The position numbers and the translations under genes were made by a program. Positions 1 through 8,845 of a stretch of DNA of 64,000 nucleotides are shown in pieces (the stretch's first letter is position 1; every line of letters starts with the position of its first letter). The stretch is from Bradyrhizobium australiense. GTDB lineage: Bacteria; Pseudomonadota; Alphaproteobacteria; Rhizobiales; Xanthobacteraceae. The DNA lies in NCBI RefSeq assembly GCF_013114825.1, contig NZ_JAAVLX010000006.1:310001-374000 (forward strand), read 5' to 3'. The notes below the pieces were generated by a model, which searched no databases, had not been told where the DNA came from, and saw only the letters and a list, made by a program, of their open reading frames with translations.

Positions 1-2059
1 AGCTGAGAAACTTGCCGACCTCGCGCTTCAGCCGGTAGCTTTCGCCGGACAGCGATTTTGCGGCCGTGAGCACCTGGGCGGAGGCGGAGCCGGTCTCGCT
101 GGCGCCGCGCTGCACATCGACGATGTTGGAGGAGACCTGCTGCGTGCCGTTCGCGGCCTGCTGCACATTGCGCGAAATTTCCTGCGTCGCCGCGCCTTGC
201 TCCTCGACGGCGGCCGCGATGGTGGCGGCAATCTCCGACATCCGTCCGATGGTATCGCCGATCTCCTTGATGGCGCCGACCGATTCCTGCGTCGCCGCCT
301 GGATGCCCGATATCTGCTGGCTGATCTCGTCGGTCGCTTTCGCCGTCTGTTCGGCCAACGCCTTCACTTCGGAGGCGACCACCGCAAAACCGCGCCCCGC
401 CTCGCCCGCGCGCGCCGCTTCGATGGTGGCATTCAGCGCCAGCAGATTGGTCTGGCCGGCGATGGTATTGATCAGCTCCACCACATCGCCGATGCGGGCG
501 GCAGCCTTGGCGAGCTCGGCGACGCGGCCATTGGTCTTCTGCGCCTGCTCCACCGCCTGGCTGGCGATGCGTGCCGAGCCCTGGACCTGACGGCTGATCT
601 CGTTGACGGACGATGCCATCTCTTCGGTGGCGGACGCCACCGATTGCACATTGGTGGAGGCTTCTTCGGACGCCGCCGCAACCATAGTGGTCAGTTCTTC
701 GGAACGCTCAGCGGTCGCCGTCAGCGTGCCGGCGGAGGCTTCCAGTTCGGTCGAGGCCGACGCTACAATCTCGACAATCTCGCCGATCATCGCTTCGAAC
801 TCGCTGGTGATCCGGTCGACGCGCTGGCTGCGCTGGATTTTCGCGTCGGCTTCCACTGCGGCGGCCTCGTCGGCGCGCTGCTTGGCGATAAGGGCGTCCT
901 TGAAGACCTGCAGCGAGCCCGCCATGGCGCCGATTTCATCGGCACGCTCGATGGTCGGAATTGTGACGTCATGCCGGCCGGCGGCGAGTTCGCCGACCAC
1001 GCCGGTCAGGTTTGCCAGCGGTGTGATCACGCGCCGGCGCAGCATTACGGTGACGCCGGCAAGCACGCAAAGCAACGCCACGACGGCAAGGCCCGCCAGC
1101 GCCAGCATCGTCAGCGCACCATCGCGCGCAGCACTTGCGCGCTCGGCGGCTTCCGCGAGCGCCGCATCGCGCACCGCGAAGAAGGCCTGCACCGCCGGCA
1201 CGATCGCGCTGGCGAGTTGATCGGAGTTGATCGCGTATTTGCCGTCGGCGCGCCCGGCCGCCATCTCCTTTTCAAGCCATGGCGCGGCCTTGCCGAAATA
1301 GCCCTCGACCGCATCGTTCATCGCTGTCGCAAGACGCAGCGGACTGCCGATCTGATCGACGCCGGCCTCGATCCGCTCGCGGTCGAGATCGACGCGGCCC
1401 TGGGCGCGGTCGGTGATGGAGATTTCAGCCGCCGTCAACGGCCGGCGCGTGCTGATCGCAAGCGACATCGTGGCGGCCCGCCCGCCGGCCGAGATCCGCA
1501 AATCCTGGGCGGTACGGGCAATGTTCAACAGCGCCGTCAGCGATGCATCGGCCATCGCCACTTGGTTTTCCAGCCGGTTCAACAGCGGCTCGAGAACCCC
1601 GACCACCGCGGCAATGCCCGGCAGAAAACCCTTGATCGCCGCCGGATCGCGCCCGCTCATCGGCAAGCTCAACGCACGATCGCTCGCCGCGCGAACCTCG
1701 GCAAGCTTGGCCGCCGCCTGACTTAGGCCCTGGACGATCGCCGCGCCATCGCTGAGCGCGCCGACGACCATCCGCGCCTTGGCGAACGCTGCATCGGCGG
1801 CCAGCACCGCTTTTGCCGCTCTCTCCATCTGCGCGGGCGTCGCGGCCGTTTCTTGGAACAATGGACCAACATAAGGCGCCCGATAGCCGGCGACCTGCTG
1901 GCCAACCGCCAGCACGGCGCCATAGGCCTCCACGGTCTTGATCGCCTCGCTCTTGCTGGCAAAGGTGCGGTATTGCGGGACCAGAACCCCGGCGCCAAGG
2001 ACAACCGCGAGGACCGTCACCGAAAGCATCGAGAGTGCAAAAAGCCGACCGATCCGCAT
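1..2059 (-). CDS. Methyl-accepting chemotaxis protein (3' end cut by window edge)
   Basis: The frame opens at an ATG at 2059 and stays open to the left edge, giving about 686 residues; only the last few residues should be missing. The N-terminus has a membrane segment (about residues 8-27) followed by a long periplasmic sensor region. A second membrane segment (ALTMLALAGLAVVALL) leads into a HAMP domain (VITPLANLTGVVGELAAG, then EIGAMAGSLQVFKD). The cytoplasmic part carries the signalling hairpin tip with GQTNLLALNATIEAARAGE and GRGFAVVASEVKALAEQT, diagnostic of chemoreceptors that dock CheA/CheW. The ligand is not deducible. A long open frame on the opposite strand is a codon-bias shadow. 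Confidence 0.95.
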   Translation of the reverse strand, partial: MRIGRLFALSMLSVTVLAVVLGAGVLVPQYRTFASKSEAIKTVEAYGAVLAVGQQVAGYRAPYVGPLFQETAATPAQMERAAKAVLAADAAFAKARMVVGALSDGAAIVQGLSQAAAKLAEVRAASDRALSLPMSGRDPAAIKGFLPGIAAVVGVLEPLLNRLENQVAMADASLTALLNIARTAQDLRISAGGRAATMSLAISTRRPLTAAEISITDRAQGRVDLDRERIEAGVDQIGSPLRLATAMNDAVEGYFGKAAPWLEKEMAAGRADGKYAINSDQLASAIVPAVQAFFAVRDAALAEAAERASAARDGALTMLALAGLAVVALLCVLAGVTVMLRRRVITPLANLTGVVGELAAGRHDVTIPTIERADEIGAMAGSLQVFKDALIAKQRADEAAAVEADAKIQRSQRVDRITSEFEAMIGEIVEIVASASTELEASAGTLTATAERSEELTTMVAAASEEASTNVQSVASATEEMASSVNEISRQVQGSARIASQAVEQAQKTNGRVAELAKAAARIGDVVELINTIAGQTNLLALNATIEAARAGEAGRGFAVVASEVKALAEQTAKATDEISQQISGIQAATQESVGAIKEIGDTIGRMSEIAATIAAAVEEQGAATQEISRNVQQAANGTQQVSSNIVDVQRGASETGSASAQVLTAAKSLSGESYRLKREVGKFLS

Positions 2060-2227
2060 TTTTTGTTTCCGCTCTGCCAGGAGAAGCGGGCAACGTAACC
2101 AGGGCGAACTAAGGCCGGCTTAAATCGAGGCTGGTAGTACTACGGGGCTGGCGTCTCAAATTTCGCGGTGCGGATGGCGATCAGCATGCATCTCCTTGAC
2201 TGAGCAATAGAACGGGCCAGCGGGACG

Positions 2228-2791
2228 TCAGGACTGCCGCAGGATCATCGCGAGCCGCACTGCTACCGCCGCCTGCCATACCGGATAGAGGAACGAGACC
2301 TGATCGAGCCCAAGCGCATCGTCGAGCGCCAGCAGCGTGCCGGCCAGCGCACCCGTGATCAGCATCGGCCACCACGCCGTAACCTTGCGCGGCCCCGCCG
2401 GCAACAGCGCAATACCGAACGCCATCAAGGCCGTGCCGACCAGACCACCGGTCAGGCCGGCGAGAAGATACCGCATTACCCGCGGCGCATCTCCGGTATT
2501 CCCCTCGACGAGGATCGCGGCATGCACGGCGCAGACGAAGGCGACCATGGTGACGACGGCGGCGACCAGCGCCGCCCACCAGCGATTGCGGCTGAAGCGG
2601 CCAACCAAAATGAACACGAGCACAGCGAAGGGTACCGCGACCAGCGAAATACGAAACTGCCCGCTTGGGCCGGCGATCCTGTCGATCAGCAGCGACGACA
2701 ACGGCGTGAGGATGCCGGTTATGACGCCGCCCGCGGCGATCATCAGCAGGTCGTTGCGGGAGGTGTCCGTGGAAGTGATCGCCTGGGTCAA
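2228..2791 (-). CDS. Hypothetical polytopic membrane protein
   Basis: A 187-residue protein with about six hydrophobic segments (for example LLMIAAGGVITGILTPLSSLLI and LLAGLTGGLVGTALMAFGIALL) and little soluble sequence. It begins just upstream of the tRNA-Gly gene on the same strand. I recognise no family. The even hydrophobic spacing and high GC third positions support a real gene, but its function is unknown. Confidence 0.65.
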   Translation of the reverse strand: MTQAITSTDTSRNDLLMIAAGGVITGILTPLSSLLIDRIAGPSGQFRISLVAVPFAVLVFILVGRFSRNRWWAALVAAVVTMVAFVCAVHAAILVEGNTGDAPRVMRYLLAGLTGGLVGTALMAFGIALLPAGPRKVTAWWPMLITGALAGTLLALDDALGLDQVSFLYPVWQAAVAVRLAMILRQS

Positions 2792-2813
2792 CGCTCACCT
2801 CGCTTCAGCAATT

Positions 2814-2887
2814 TGGAGCGGGCGAAGGGAATCGAACCCTCGTATGCAGCTTGGGAAGCTGCCGTTCTACCATTGAACTACGCCCGC
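2814..2887 (-). tRNA. tRNA-Gly (anticodon CCC)
   Basis: Read on the minus strand, the acceptor stem GCGGGCG (2887-2881) pairs with CGCCCGC (2824-2818). The anticodon arm is GCAGC-TTCCCAA-GCTGC, giving anticodon CCC. The T arm contains GGTTCGATTCC. The discriminator base is followed by an encoded CCA (2816-2814). The 74-nt length with CCA fits a standard class I tRNA. Confidence 0.96.
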
Positions 2888-3030
2888 GGGTCGTACCCCA
2901 TGATTAGCCGACCCGGCGCGATCCGCCAAGCTGTTCCGTTCGCCGTCCCGCCTCACTGTTAACTTTCCCAAAATTCCAGATGCGATTCATCCGGCCGGTG
3001 CTATGATTCGCGTTTGGGGCTGGGTGGCGT

Positions 3031-3609
3031 ATGACGGGGCGTGGCTACACCATTTTTGATACGGGGATCGGGCGCTGCGGGATCGCATGGAGCGCAGCGG
3101 GAATTATCGGCGTGCAGCTCCCCGAAGTCCGCGAGATCGACACGCGGCGGCGGCTCTATCAGCTCTATCCTGATGCCCGCGAGCTTCGCCCTCCGCCGAA
3201 CGTCCAAATCGCGATCGAGGGCATCATCGCGCTGTTGCGCGGGGCGCCGTGCGATTTTGCCGACGTCGCGCTGGATATGACCGGCATTCCCGTCTTCAAC
3301 CAGCGCGTCTATGCCTATGCGCGTGCGATCCCACGCGGCGAGACGCGGACCTATGCGGAAGTAGCGGCCCACCTTCGCGCTTCAGGCGCGATCTATTCGG
3401 TGGCGCAGGCGATCGGCAGCAATCCCTTCATGATCATCGTGCCGTGCCATCGCGTGCTCGAAGCCGGCAATTATGCCGATAAGATCTCGCCGCATGGCGG
3501 GGCTATTTCAAAACGCCGGCTGCTCTCGATCGAGGGCGCCAGCCAGACCTCCGGCAAGACGCTGTTCGACGTGCTGCTGCCGGTTGTACCGCCGCGCCCG
3601 CATCCTTAA
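3031..3609 (+). CDS. ogt: Methylated-DNA-[protein]-cysteine S-methyltransferase
   Basis: 192 residues. It transfers the methyl group from O6-methylguanine in DNA to its own cysteine, a suicide repair reaction. The active-site motif IVPCHRV is at about residues 137-142 (Cys139). The preceding helix-turn-helix region (TRTYAEVAAHL, then VAQAIGSNP) and the N-terminal RNase H-like domain are typical of Ogt/MGMT. The ribosome site is weak. An AraC-family gene starts 9 nt downstream, so the two are probably co-transcribed, recalling the Ada arrangement where the two functions are fused; a functional link is only inference. Confidence 0.93.
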   Translation: MTGRGYTIFDTGIGRCGIAWSAAGIIGVQLPEVREIDTRRRLYQLYPDARELRPPPNVQIAIEGIIALLRGAPCDFADVALDMTGIPVFNQRVYAYARAIPRGETRTYAEVAAHLRASGAIYSVAQAIGSNPFMIIVPCHRVLEAGNYADKISPHGGAISKRRLLSIEGASQTSGKTLFDVLLPVVPPRPHP

Positions 3610-3618
3610 GTAGGCGGA

Positions 3619-4458
3619 ATGATCGCGACTACGCTTCTTGAACGCAAATCCATATCCGTCTTCGACTTTCGCTGCACCGCGGGACCGGGTGACAAGCCGT
3701 TCGCGGAGCAGCACGGCGGTCACTCGATTTCCTATGTGCGCAAAGGCAGTTTCGGCCTGCGCAGCCGTGGCAAGTGCAGCGAACTGGTGGTGGGATCGGT
3801 GCTGATCGGTCATCCCGGCGACGAATATACCTGTACCCACGAGCACGTCTGCGGCGACGAATGCCTGTCGTTCTTCTTTGCTCCCGAGTTGGTGGAAACC
3901 ATTGGCGACAGCCGGGCGCCGTGGCAGATCGGCTCCGCGCCGCCGCTGCCGGAACTCGTCGTGCTCAGCGAACTCGCACAGACGGCAGCAGATGGCAGCA
4001 GCGATATCGGTCTCGACGAGATCGGTCAGGTGCTGGCGAGCCGATTTGTCGAACTGGTGTCCGGTAAGCCGCGCAAATCCGGTCCTGATGCGGCGCGCGA
4101 TCGCCGCCGGGCGGTGGAAACCGCGCTGTGGATCGACGCCAACTCGCACCATCAGATCAATCTGGAGGACGCCGCCGCGCAAGCCGGGATCAGCCCGTTC
4201 CACTTCCTGCGGCTGTTCTCGCAAGCGCTCGGCGTCACCCCGCACCAATATCTGGTGCGCTCGCGGCTGCGCCATGCCGCGCGGCGCCTGGCCGACGACG
4301 ACAGCCCGATTACCGATATCGCCTATGACGTCGGCTTCGCCGACCTCTCCAATTTCGTCCGCACGTTTGGCCGCGCCGCCGGCGTCTCGCCGCTCAAGTT
4401 CCGGCAAGCCTCGCGGGGCATGCGCAAGATTTTCCAAGAACGGCTGGCCCCCCAATAG
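3619..4458 (+). CDS. AraC-family transcriptional regulator
   Basis: 279 residues. The C-terminal part carries the double helix-turn-helix DNA-binding domain (INLEDAAAQAGISPFHFLRLF and ITDIAYDVGFADLSNFVRTFGR). The N-terminal half is a cupin-like sensor. It contains a compact cysteine/histidine motif (YTCTHEHVCGDEC, residues 70-82: Cys72, His74, His76, Cys78, Cys82) that could bind a metal or react with an electrophile. It lies between ogt and a VOC-family gene and probably forms one transcription unit with them. The target and inducer are unknown. Confidence 0.9.
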   Translation: MIATTLLERKSISVFDFRCTAGPGDKPFAEQHGGHSISYVRKGSFGLRSRGKCSELVVGSVLIGHPGDEYTCTHEHVCGDECLSFFFAPELVETIGDSRAPWQIGSAPPLPELVVLSELAQTAADGSSDIGLDEIGQVLASRFVELVSGKPRKSGPDAARDRRRAVETALWIDANSHHQINLEDAAAQAGISPFHFLRLFSQALGVTPHQYLVRSRLRHAARRLADDDSPITDIAYDVGFADLSNFVRTFGRAAGVSPLKFRQASRGMRKIFQERLAPQ

Positions 4459-4505
4459 TTAGGCTTTCTCCAGGCCGCGTTTGCGCGCTTCCAATGGAGA
4501 ATATC

Positions 4506-4865
4506 ATGTACGACCACATCGGATTACGTGTCGGCGACCTCGACGCCAGCGTGCGCTTCTATACGGCAGCGCTCGCCCCCTTAGGCTTCGTGCTCTGCTC
4601 GCGCGACGATTCCGGCGCTGGCTTTGGCCCGAAGGGCGCGCCCGCGCTCTGGCTGCATCTGCACAAGGGACCGGCCGCCACCGGCGCGCATGTCGCGTTC
4701 CGCGCCAAGGATCATGTGGCGATCCAGAAATTCCACACCGAAGGGTTGAAGGCCGGCGGCCGCGACAATGGTGGCGCCGGGCTGCGGGCGGACTATAGCC
4801 CGACCTATTATGCGGCGTTTTTGATCGACCCCGACGGCAACAATGTCGAGGCGGTTTGCACGTAG
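4506..4865 (+). CDS. VOC-family (glyoxalase/bleomycin-resistance fold) protein
   Basis: A start at 4506 (MYDHIGLRVGDL) is chosen because GGAGA sits 5 nt upstream; an in-frame ATG at 4494 would lack this. The 119-residue protein has the paired beta-alpha-beta-beta-beta layout of the vicinal oxygen chelate fold, with an N-terminal His (YDHIG) and a C-terminal Glu (DPDGNNVEAV) in the metal-ligand positions. Members are dioxygenases, lyases or small-molecule binding proteins; the substrate is unknown. It follows the AraC gene by 47 nt. Confidence 0.88.
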   Translation: MYDHIGLRVGDLDASVRFYTAALAPLGFVLCSRDDSGAGFGPKGAPALWLHLHKGPAATGAHVAFRAKDHVAIQKFHTEGLKAGGRDNGGAGLRADYSPTYYAAFLIDPDGNNVEAVCT

Positions 4866-4880
4866 CATTGCTCTCTCCAC

Positions 4881-4999
4881 GTCATTGCGAGGAGCGCAAG
4901 CGACGAAGCAATCCATGCCACAGGCAGGCGGAGAGATGGATTGCATCGTGGAGCCTGTCATCGGGCGCGCATTCGCGCGACCCGTTGGCTCGCAATGAC
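4881..4999. repeat. Palindromic intergenic repeat, family A (copy 1)
   Basis: It begins GTCATTGCGAGGAGCGCAAG, passes through AAGCAATCCAT and GATGGATTGC, and ends CTCGCAATGAC, so the outer ends are inverted copies of each other. Related copies in this window lie at 5754-5836, 19527-19643 and 50709-50790. It fills the gap between the VOC and SRPBCC genes and contains no plausible gene. Confidence 0.88.
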
Positions 5000-5037
5000 G
5001 GCTGAACGTCAATCGCCTTTCAAAAGGACTAATCACC

Positions 5038-5451
5038 ATGGCTTCCATCCACAAAGAAATCCTCATCGATGCCAACCCTGCCGATGTCTGGGACGCACTG
5101 CGCGATTTCGGCGCGCTGCATACCCGGCTGGTGCCCGGCTTCGTCACCGATACCAAGCTCGACGGCGACGCGCGCATCGTGACCTTCTCGAACGGCACGG
5201 TGGCGCGCGAAATCCTGGTCGATTGCGACGACAGCAAACGGCGGCTGGTCTATGCCATCGTCAGCGAACGTATCAAGCAGCACAGCGCCTCGGCACAGGT
5301 CTTCGCCGAAAGCGACGGGCGCACCCGCTTCGTGTGGATCGCCGACGTGCTGCCGAACGAGATCGCGCCCTATATGGACGGGCAAATGGACCTGGGCCTC
5401 CTCGCGATGCAGAAGGCGTTAGGTCGCAATGCGGCTCAACGGGCCCTATAG
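5038..5451 (+). CDS. SRPBCC-family protein (START/Bet v1-like fold)
   Basis: 137 residues starting MASIHKEILIDANPADVWDAL, the standard opening of SRPBCC lipid- or ligand-binding proteins. The family includes polyketide cyclases, AHSA1-like proteins and toxin-like ligand carriers. The C-terminal amphipathic helix (EIAPYMDGQMDLGLLAMQKAL) is present. It sits downstream of the AraC/VOC pair, separated by repeat A. No catalytic residues can be assigned. Confidence 0.85.
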   Translation: MASIHKEILIDANPADVWDALRDFGALHTRLVPGFVTDTKLDGDARIVTFSNGTVAREILVDCDDSKRRLVYAIVSERIKQHSASAQVFAESDGRTRFVWIADVLPNEIAPYMDGQMDLGLLAMQKALGRNAAQRAL

Positions 5452-5553
5452 CAACGTGATCCTTATAGATTGGCTCCCTGCCCGCTCTTACCCACGCTCC
5501 ATGCGTCCGAACGGCGCCGCGCCCGCGGCCGCCGGCGCATGAGGAGCAGGGCC

Positions 5554-5745
5554 ATGACGGGAGCTGACAAGGTGGTGTGCCAGGCGGCCACGCTGCTGTT
5601 GCTGTTCACCCTGACGTCGACGCCGGCAAAGGCGCAATTTGCCGGCTTCGGCGGCGGCGGCGAGCTGATGAGCATGGTCCCGCAACTGACGCGCATTGCC
5701 AATGTCCGCGGTGGTCGTCACGGCCGGCGGCGAGGACGGCGGTAG
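5554..5745 (+). CDS. Small secreted glycine-rich hypothetical protein
   Basis: A 63-residue frame starting at ATG 5554, preceded by GAGGAG 7 nt upstream. It begins with a signal-peptide-like stretch (VVCQAATLLLLFTLTSTPAKA, probable cleavage after AKA), then a Gly/Phe run (QFAGFGGGGEL), and ends in Arg/His/Gly-rich sequence (RGGRHGRRRGRR). The signal sequence plus ribosome site argue that it is real, but the short length leaves doubt. Function unknown. Confidence 0.45.
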   Translation: MTGADKVVCQAATLLLLFTLTSTPAKAQFAGFGGGGELMSMVPQLTRIANVRGGRHGRRRGRR

Positions 5746-5753
5746 CCGCCACC

Positions 5754-5836
5754 GTGATTGCGAGGAGCGCGAGCGACGAAGCAATCCATATCTCCGCGAG
5801 TGGAAAGATGGATTGCTTTGCTTCGCTCGCAATGAC
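5754..5836. repeat. Palindromic intergenic repeat, family A (copy 2, short)
   Basis: GTGATTGCGAGGAGCGCGAG at the left and CTTCGCTCGCAATGAC at the right are inverted arms flanking GAAGCAATCCAT and GATGGATTGCTT. It sits between the ends of two convergent genes, where it could also act as a bidirectional terminator-like hairpin (inference). Confidence 0.85.
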
Positions 5837-5841
5837 GATCG

Positions 5842-7284
5842 TTACAATAGCGCCGGCTTGACCGCAGGCGCAGGCTGCGGCTTCGGCCCCCAGCGCGTCA
5901 GGATCACGCTGGCGCACGACAACACGCCGAGCAGCACCATGGAGGCAGCGGCGAGCATGAAGAAGTTCTGCGCGGTGGCGTCGTGCGTCGACAGCCACCA
6001 GCCACCGGCGCCGATGAACAACAGCCGCGCGGTCTGCGCCATGACTGGGCCGATCACCTTGGCCGCGCCCTGCGACGAAAAATACATCGCCGTGGCAAGG
6101 CCGAGGAAGGCGTACATCGGCGCCGCCGTCGACAGATATTGACGGCTGGCAGCGCGCACGCTCGTATCATCGGTGAAGAGGTTGACCCAGATGTCGGGGA
6201 AGATTGCGATGAAGGTTGCGAACGTGCCGACCGAGGCAAATGCGACGAGTCCCGACGTCCAGGCAATCTTGCGGGCCCGCGCGATGCGCTGCGCGCCGAC
6301 GGCCATGCCGACCATCGGCACCGAGGCGATGCCGACCGCAAAAGAGATCGACGTCAGCATGAATTCGAGCCGCGCACCGATGCCGTAGCCGGCGAGGACT
6401 TCGGTGCCGAAGCTCGCCAGCATGTGGGTGAAGATGCTGATCGTCAGCACCGACTGAAGCGGCGAAAAGCAGGCGATGGCGCCAACTTTCAAGATGTCGA
6501 TGAACATCGCCCACCGAATACGAAGGCCCCTAATCTTGGGAACGATGCGCGCGCGGCCCGAGAACAGGTACCATGTCATCACGGAGATGCTGATCAGGTA
6601 GGCGATCAGCGAGCCGGCCGCGACGCCGCGCATGCCGAGTTGCGGGATCGGGCCAAAGCCCAAGCCCAGTGTGCCGCCGAGAATGATCTGGCAAATGGCC
6701 GACGAGAGCATCATAAGCGACGGCAGCTTCATGTTGCCGGTGCCGCGCAAAATGCCGGACATCGTATTCATCAGCCACGGCACGACGGCGCCGCCGAAAA
6801 AGATTTGCGTGTAGGCGATCGCCTGGGTCAGCACGTTGCCGCGGCCGCCGAGCAGTTCGAGCAGTTTGGGGCCGAAGATCAGCATGCCCAGCATGAAGGT
6901 CAGCCCGAAGCAGAACCCGATCAGCAGCGCATGCGCGGCCAACGTCGAGGCGCGGTCGAGGTCGCCGGCGCCGAGCGCACGCGCGATGGCGGAGGCCACG
7001 CCGCCACCCATCGCCCCGCCCGACATGGTCATGGTCAGGATCACGGTGGGAAACACCAGCGCCATCGCGGCCAGCGACTCCACGCCGAGCCGGCCGATAT
7101 AGGAGGTCTCGGCGATGACCACGCAGGTGCCCGCGGTGAGCGCGATGGCGTTTGGCCAAGCCAGCCACAGCAACGTGCGCAGGATCGGGCCGTCGAGCAG
7201 CGCGTTTTTCACCGGCGCCGCTGGTGGCGGAAGCGGACGCTCATCCTCGTCTACGGGAATTTCGGCAACGCCGAGATCGGACAT
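5842..7284 (-). CDS. MATE-family efflux transporter
   Basis: 480 residues with about 12 hydrophobic segments in two homologous halves, matching the multidrug and toxic compound extrusion family (MatE domain twice). Recognisable features are the N-terminal LLWLAWPNAIALTAGT segment and the repeated G-rich loops (SGGAMGGGVASAIARALGAG and MVGMAVGAQ) around the central pore. These proteins export cationic drugs or metabolites using Na+ or H+ gradients. The substrate cannot be inferred from the neighbours. A 948-residue open frame on the opposite strand is a shadow. Confidence 0.93.
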   Translation of the reverse strand: MSDLGVAEIPVDEDERPLPPPAAPVKNALLDGPILRTLLWLAWPNAIALTAGTCVVIAETSYIGRLGVESLAAMALVFPTVILTMTMSGGAMGGGVASAIARALGAGDLDRASTLAAHALLIGFCFGLTFMLGMLIFGPKLLELLGGRGNVLTQAIAYTQIFFGGAVVPWLMNTMSGILRGTGNMKLPSLMMLSSAICQIILGGTLGLGFGPIPQLGMRGVAAGSLIAYLISISVMTWYLFSGRARIVPKIRGLRIRWAMFIDILKVGAIACFSPLQSVLTISIFTHMLASFGTEVLAGYGIGARLEFMLTSISFAVGIASVPMVGMAVGAQRIARARKIAWTSGLVAFASVGTFATFIAIFPDIWVNLFTDDTSVRAASRQYLSTAAPMYAFLGLATAMYFSSQGAAKVIGPVMAQTARLLFIGAGGWWLSTHDATAQNFFMLAAASMVLLGVLSCASVILTRWGPKPQPAPAVKPALL

Positions 7285-7491
7285 TTATGCTCCCCGCGCG
7301 CGGGCTTGGATGCCCGCGGCGCGCTGCTTCGTAGCATGGCGGAAGCTGATTCCACGTGCACGGGGCGCAATGGGGGCCTGCGGGATTGCGGAGCGGGCCT
7401 TCGGTCAGCCGTTTCACAGGGAATTCACGCCGGAACACGAACGTTCGGGCCGGCACTGCATTGTAAGGGCGATATCCCGGAGAACCCTGCC

Positions 7492-8829
7492 ATGCGCAAG
7501 ACCCTCCTCCTGGCCATCTGCGTCAGCGCATTGGCGCTGCCGCTGGCCGCCTGTAACGACCCCAGGGACACCGCGACCGTGGCGCAGAGCTATGGTCCCT
7601 CACCCAACCTGCCGCCGCCGGAACATTCCTGGATCCCGACGGTGGATATCGCAACCGTCAAGCGATGGCCGAACGGCGCCACGCCGACCGCCGCAAACGG
7701 CATGACCGTCAGCGCCTTTGCCCTCGACCTTGACCATCCGCGCACCGTCTACACGCTGCCGAACGGCGACGTGCTGGTCGCCGAGAGCAACGCGCCGCCG
7801 AAGCCGGACGACGGCAAGGGCATCAAGGGCTTTATCTACAAGCAGGCACAGAATTGGGCCGGCGCGGGCGTGCCCAGCGCCAACCGCATCACGCTGCTGC
7901 GCGATGCCGACGGCGATGGTGTTGCCGAGCTGAGAAGCACCTTCATCAGCGGGCTGAATTCGCCGTTCGGCATGGTGCTGGTCGGGGAGGATTTCTACGT
8001 CGCCAATTCCGATGCGATCGTCAAATTCCCCTATCATGAGGGGGATACCAAGATCACCGCGCCCGGCGTGAAGCTGGCCGACCTGCCCGCCGGCACGCTC
8101 AATCACCACTGGACCAAGGACCTGACTGCAAGCCCGGACGGCACAAAGCTCTATGCGACCGTCGGCTCCAACAGCAACGTCGGGGAGAACGGCATGGATG
8201 CCGAAAAGGATCGCGCGGCGGTGCTGGAAGTCGATCGCGCCAGTGGCCAGTGGCGGGTGTTCGCTTCGGGCCTGCGCAATCCGAACGGCCCCTCATGGAA
8301 TCCGCAGACCGGCGAGCTCTGGGTAGTGGTCAACGAGCGCGACGAGATCGGCAACGATCTGGTCCCTGATTACATGACGTCGGTGAAGGACGGCGCGTTC
8401 TACGGCTGGCCATACAGCTATTTCGGCGACCACGTCGACACCCGCGTCGAGCCGCGACGGCCCGACCTGGTGCAGAAAGCGATGGCACCGGACTATGCGC
8501 TCGGCGCGCATACGGCCTCGCTCGGGCTGACCTTCAACACCGGCGATCTGTTTCCGCCGGAAATGAAGAACGGCGCCTTCATCGGCCAGCACGGCTCATG
8601 GAATCGCAAGCCGCGGTCGGGCTATAAAGTGATCTTCGTGCCCTTCAAGGACGGCAAGCCAGCGGGCCCGCCGCAGGACGTGCTGACCGGCTTCCTGAAC
8701 GACAAGGGCGAGGCGCAAGGCCGCCCGGTCGGCGTGCGGCTCGACAAGCAGGGCGCCCTCTTGGTTGCTGACGACGTCGGCAACACGATCTGGCGCGTGA
8801 CGCCGGCGGCGAAATCCGCGTCGCGGTAG
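7492..8829 (+). CDS. PQQ-dependent sugar (sorbosone) dehydrogenase-like lipoprotein
   Basis: 445 residues from ATG 7492. The N-terminus is a lipoprotein signal (MRKTLLLAICVSALALPLAAC, lipobox LAAC), so the protein is probably anchored in the periplasm. The rest is a six-bladed beta-propeller of the soluble glucose/sorbosone dehydrogenase type. Typical segments are NGDVLVAESNAPP, GLNSPFGMVLVGEDFYVAN, GLRNPNGPSWNPQTGELW, NERDEIGNDLVPDY and GQHGSWNRKPRSGYKV. The family oxidises sugars with PQQ, but many members are uncharacterised. It is 16 nt upstream of the acyltransferase frame and may share its transcript. Confidence 0.9.
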   Translation: MRKTLLLAICVSALALPLAACNDPRDTATVAQSYGPSPNLPPPEHSWIPTVDIATVKRWPNGATPTAANGMTVSAFALDLDHPRTVYTLPNGDVLVAESNAPPKPDDGKGIKGFIYKQAQNWAGAGVPSANRITLLRDADGDGVAELRSTFISGLNSPFGMVLVGEDFYVANSDAIVKFPYHEGDTKITAPGVKLADLPAGTLNHHWTKDLTASPDGTKLYATVGSNSNVGENGMDAEKDRAAVLEVDRASGQWRVFASGLRNPNGPSWNPQTGELWVVVNERDEIGNDLVPDYMTSVKDGAFYGWPYSYFGDHVDTRVEPRRPDLVQKAMAPDYALGAHTASLGLTFNTGDLFPPEMKNGAFIGQHGSWNRKPRSGYKVIFVPFKDGKPAGPPQDVLTGFLNDKGEAQGRPVGVRLDKQGALLVADDVGNTIWRVTPAAKSASR

Positions 8830-8845
8830 CGGACGCCCCTCTCGC

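Noticed and set aside
197..1726. 509-codon plus-strand frame
   Set aside because: Antisense to the chemoreceptor, no domain, typical high-GC shadow.
4881..5000. Family A repeat considered as a CRISPR unit or rho-independent terminator
   Set aside because: There is no regular repeat-spacer array, and arms are long with no T tract; it is a palindromic dispersed repeat.
5983..8829. Very long plus-strand open frame of 948 codons across the MATE gene and into the sugar dehydrogenase gene
   Set aside because: Its first two-thirds is antisense to a clear MATE transporter and has shadow-type composition rich in His/Arg/Asp; only the part from 7492 is a recognisable protein.
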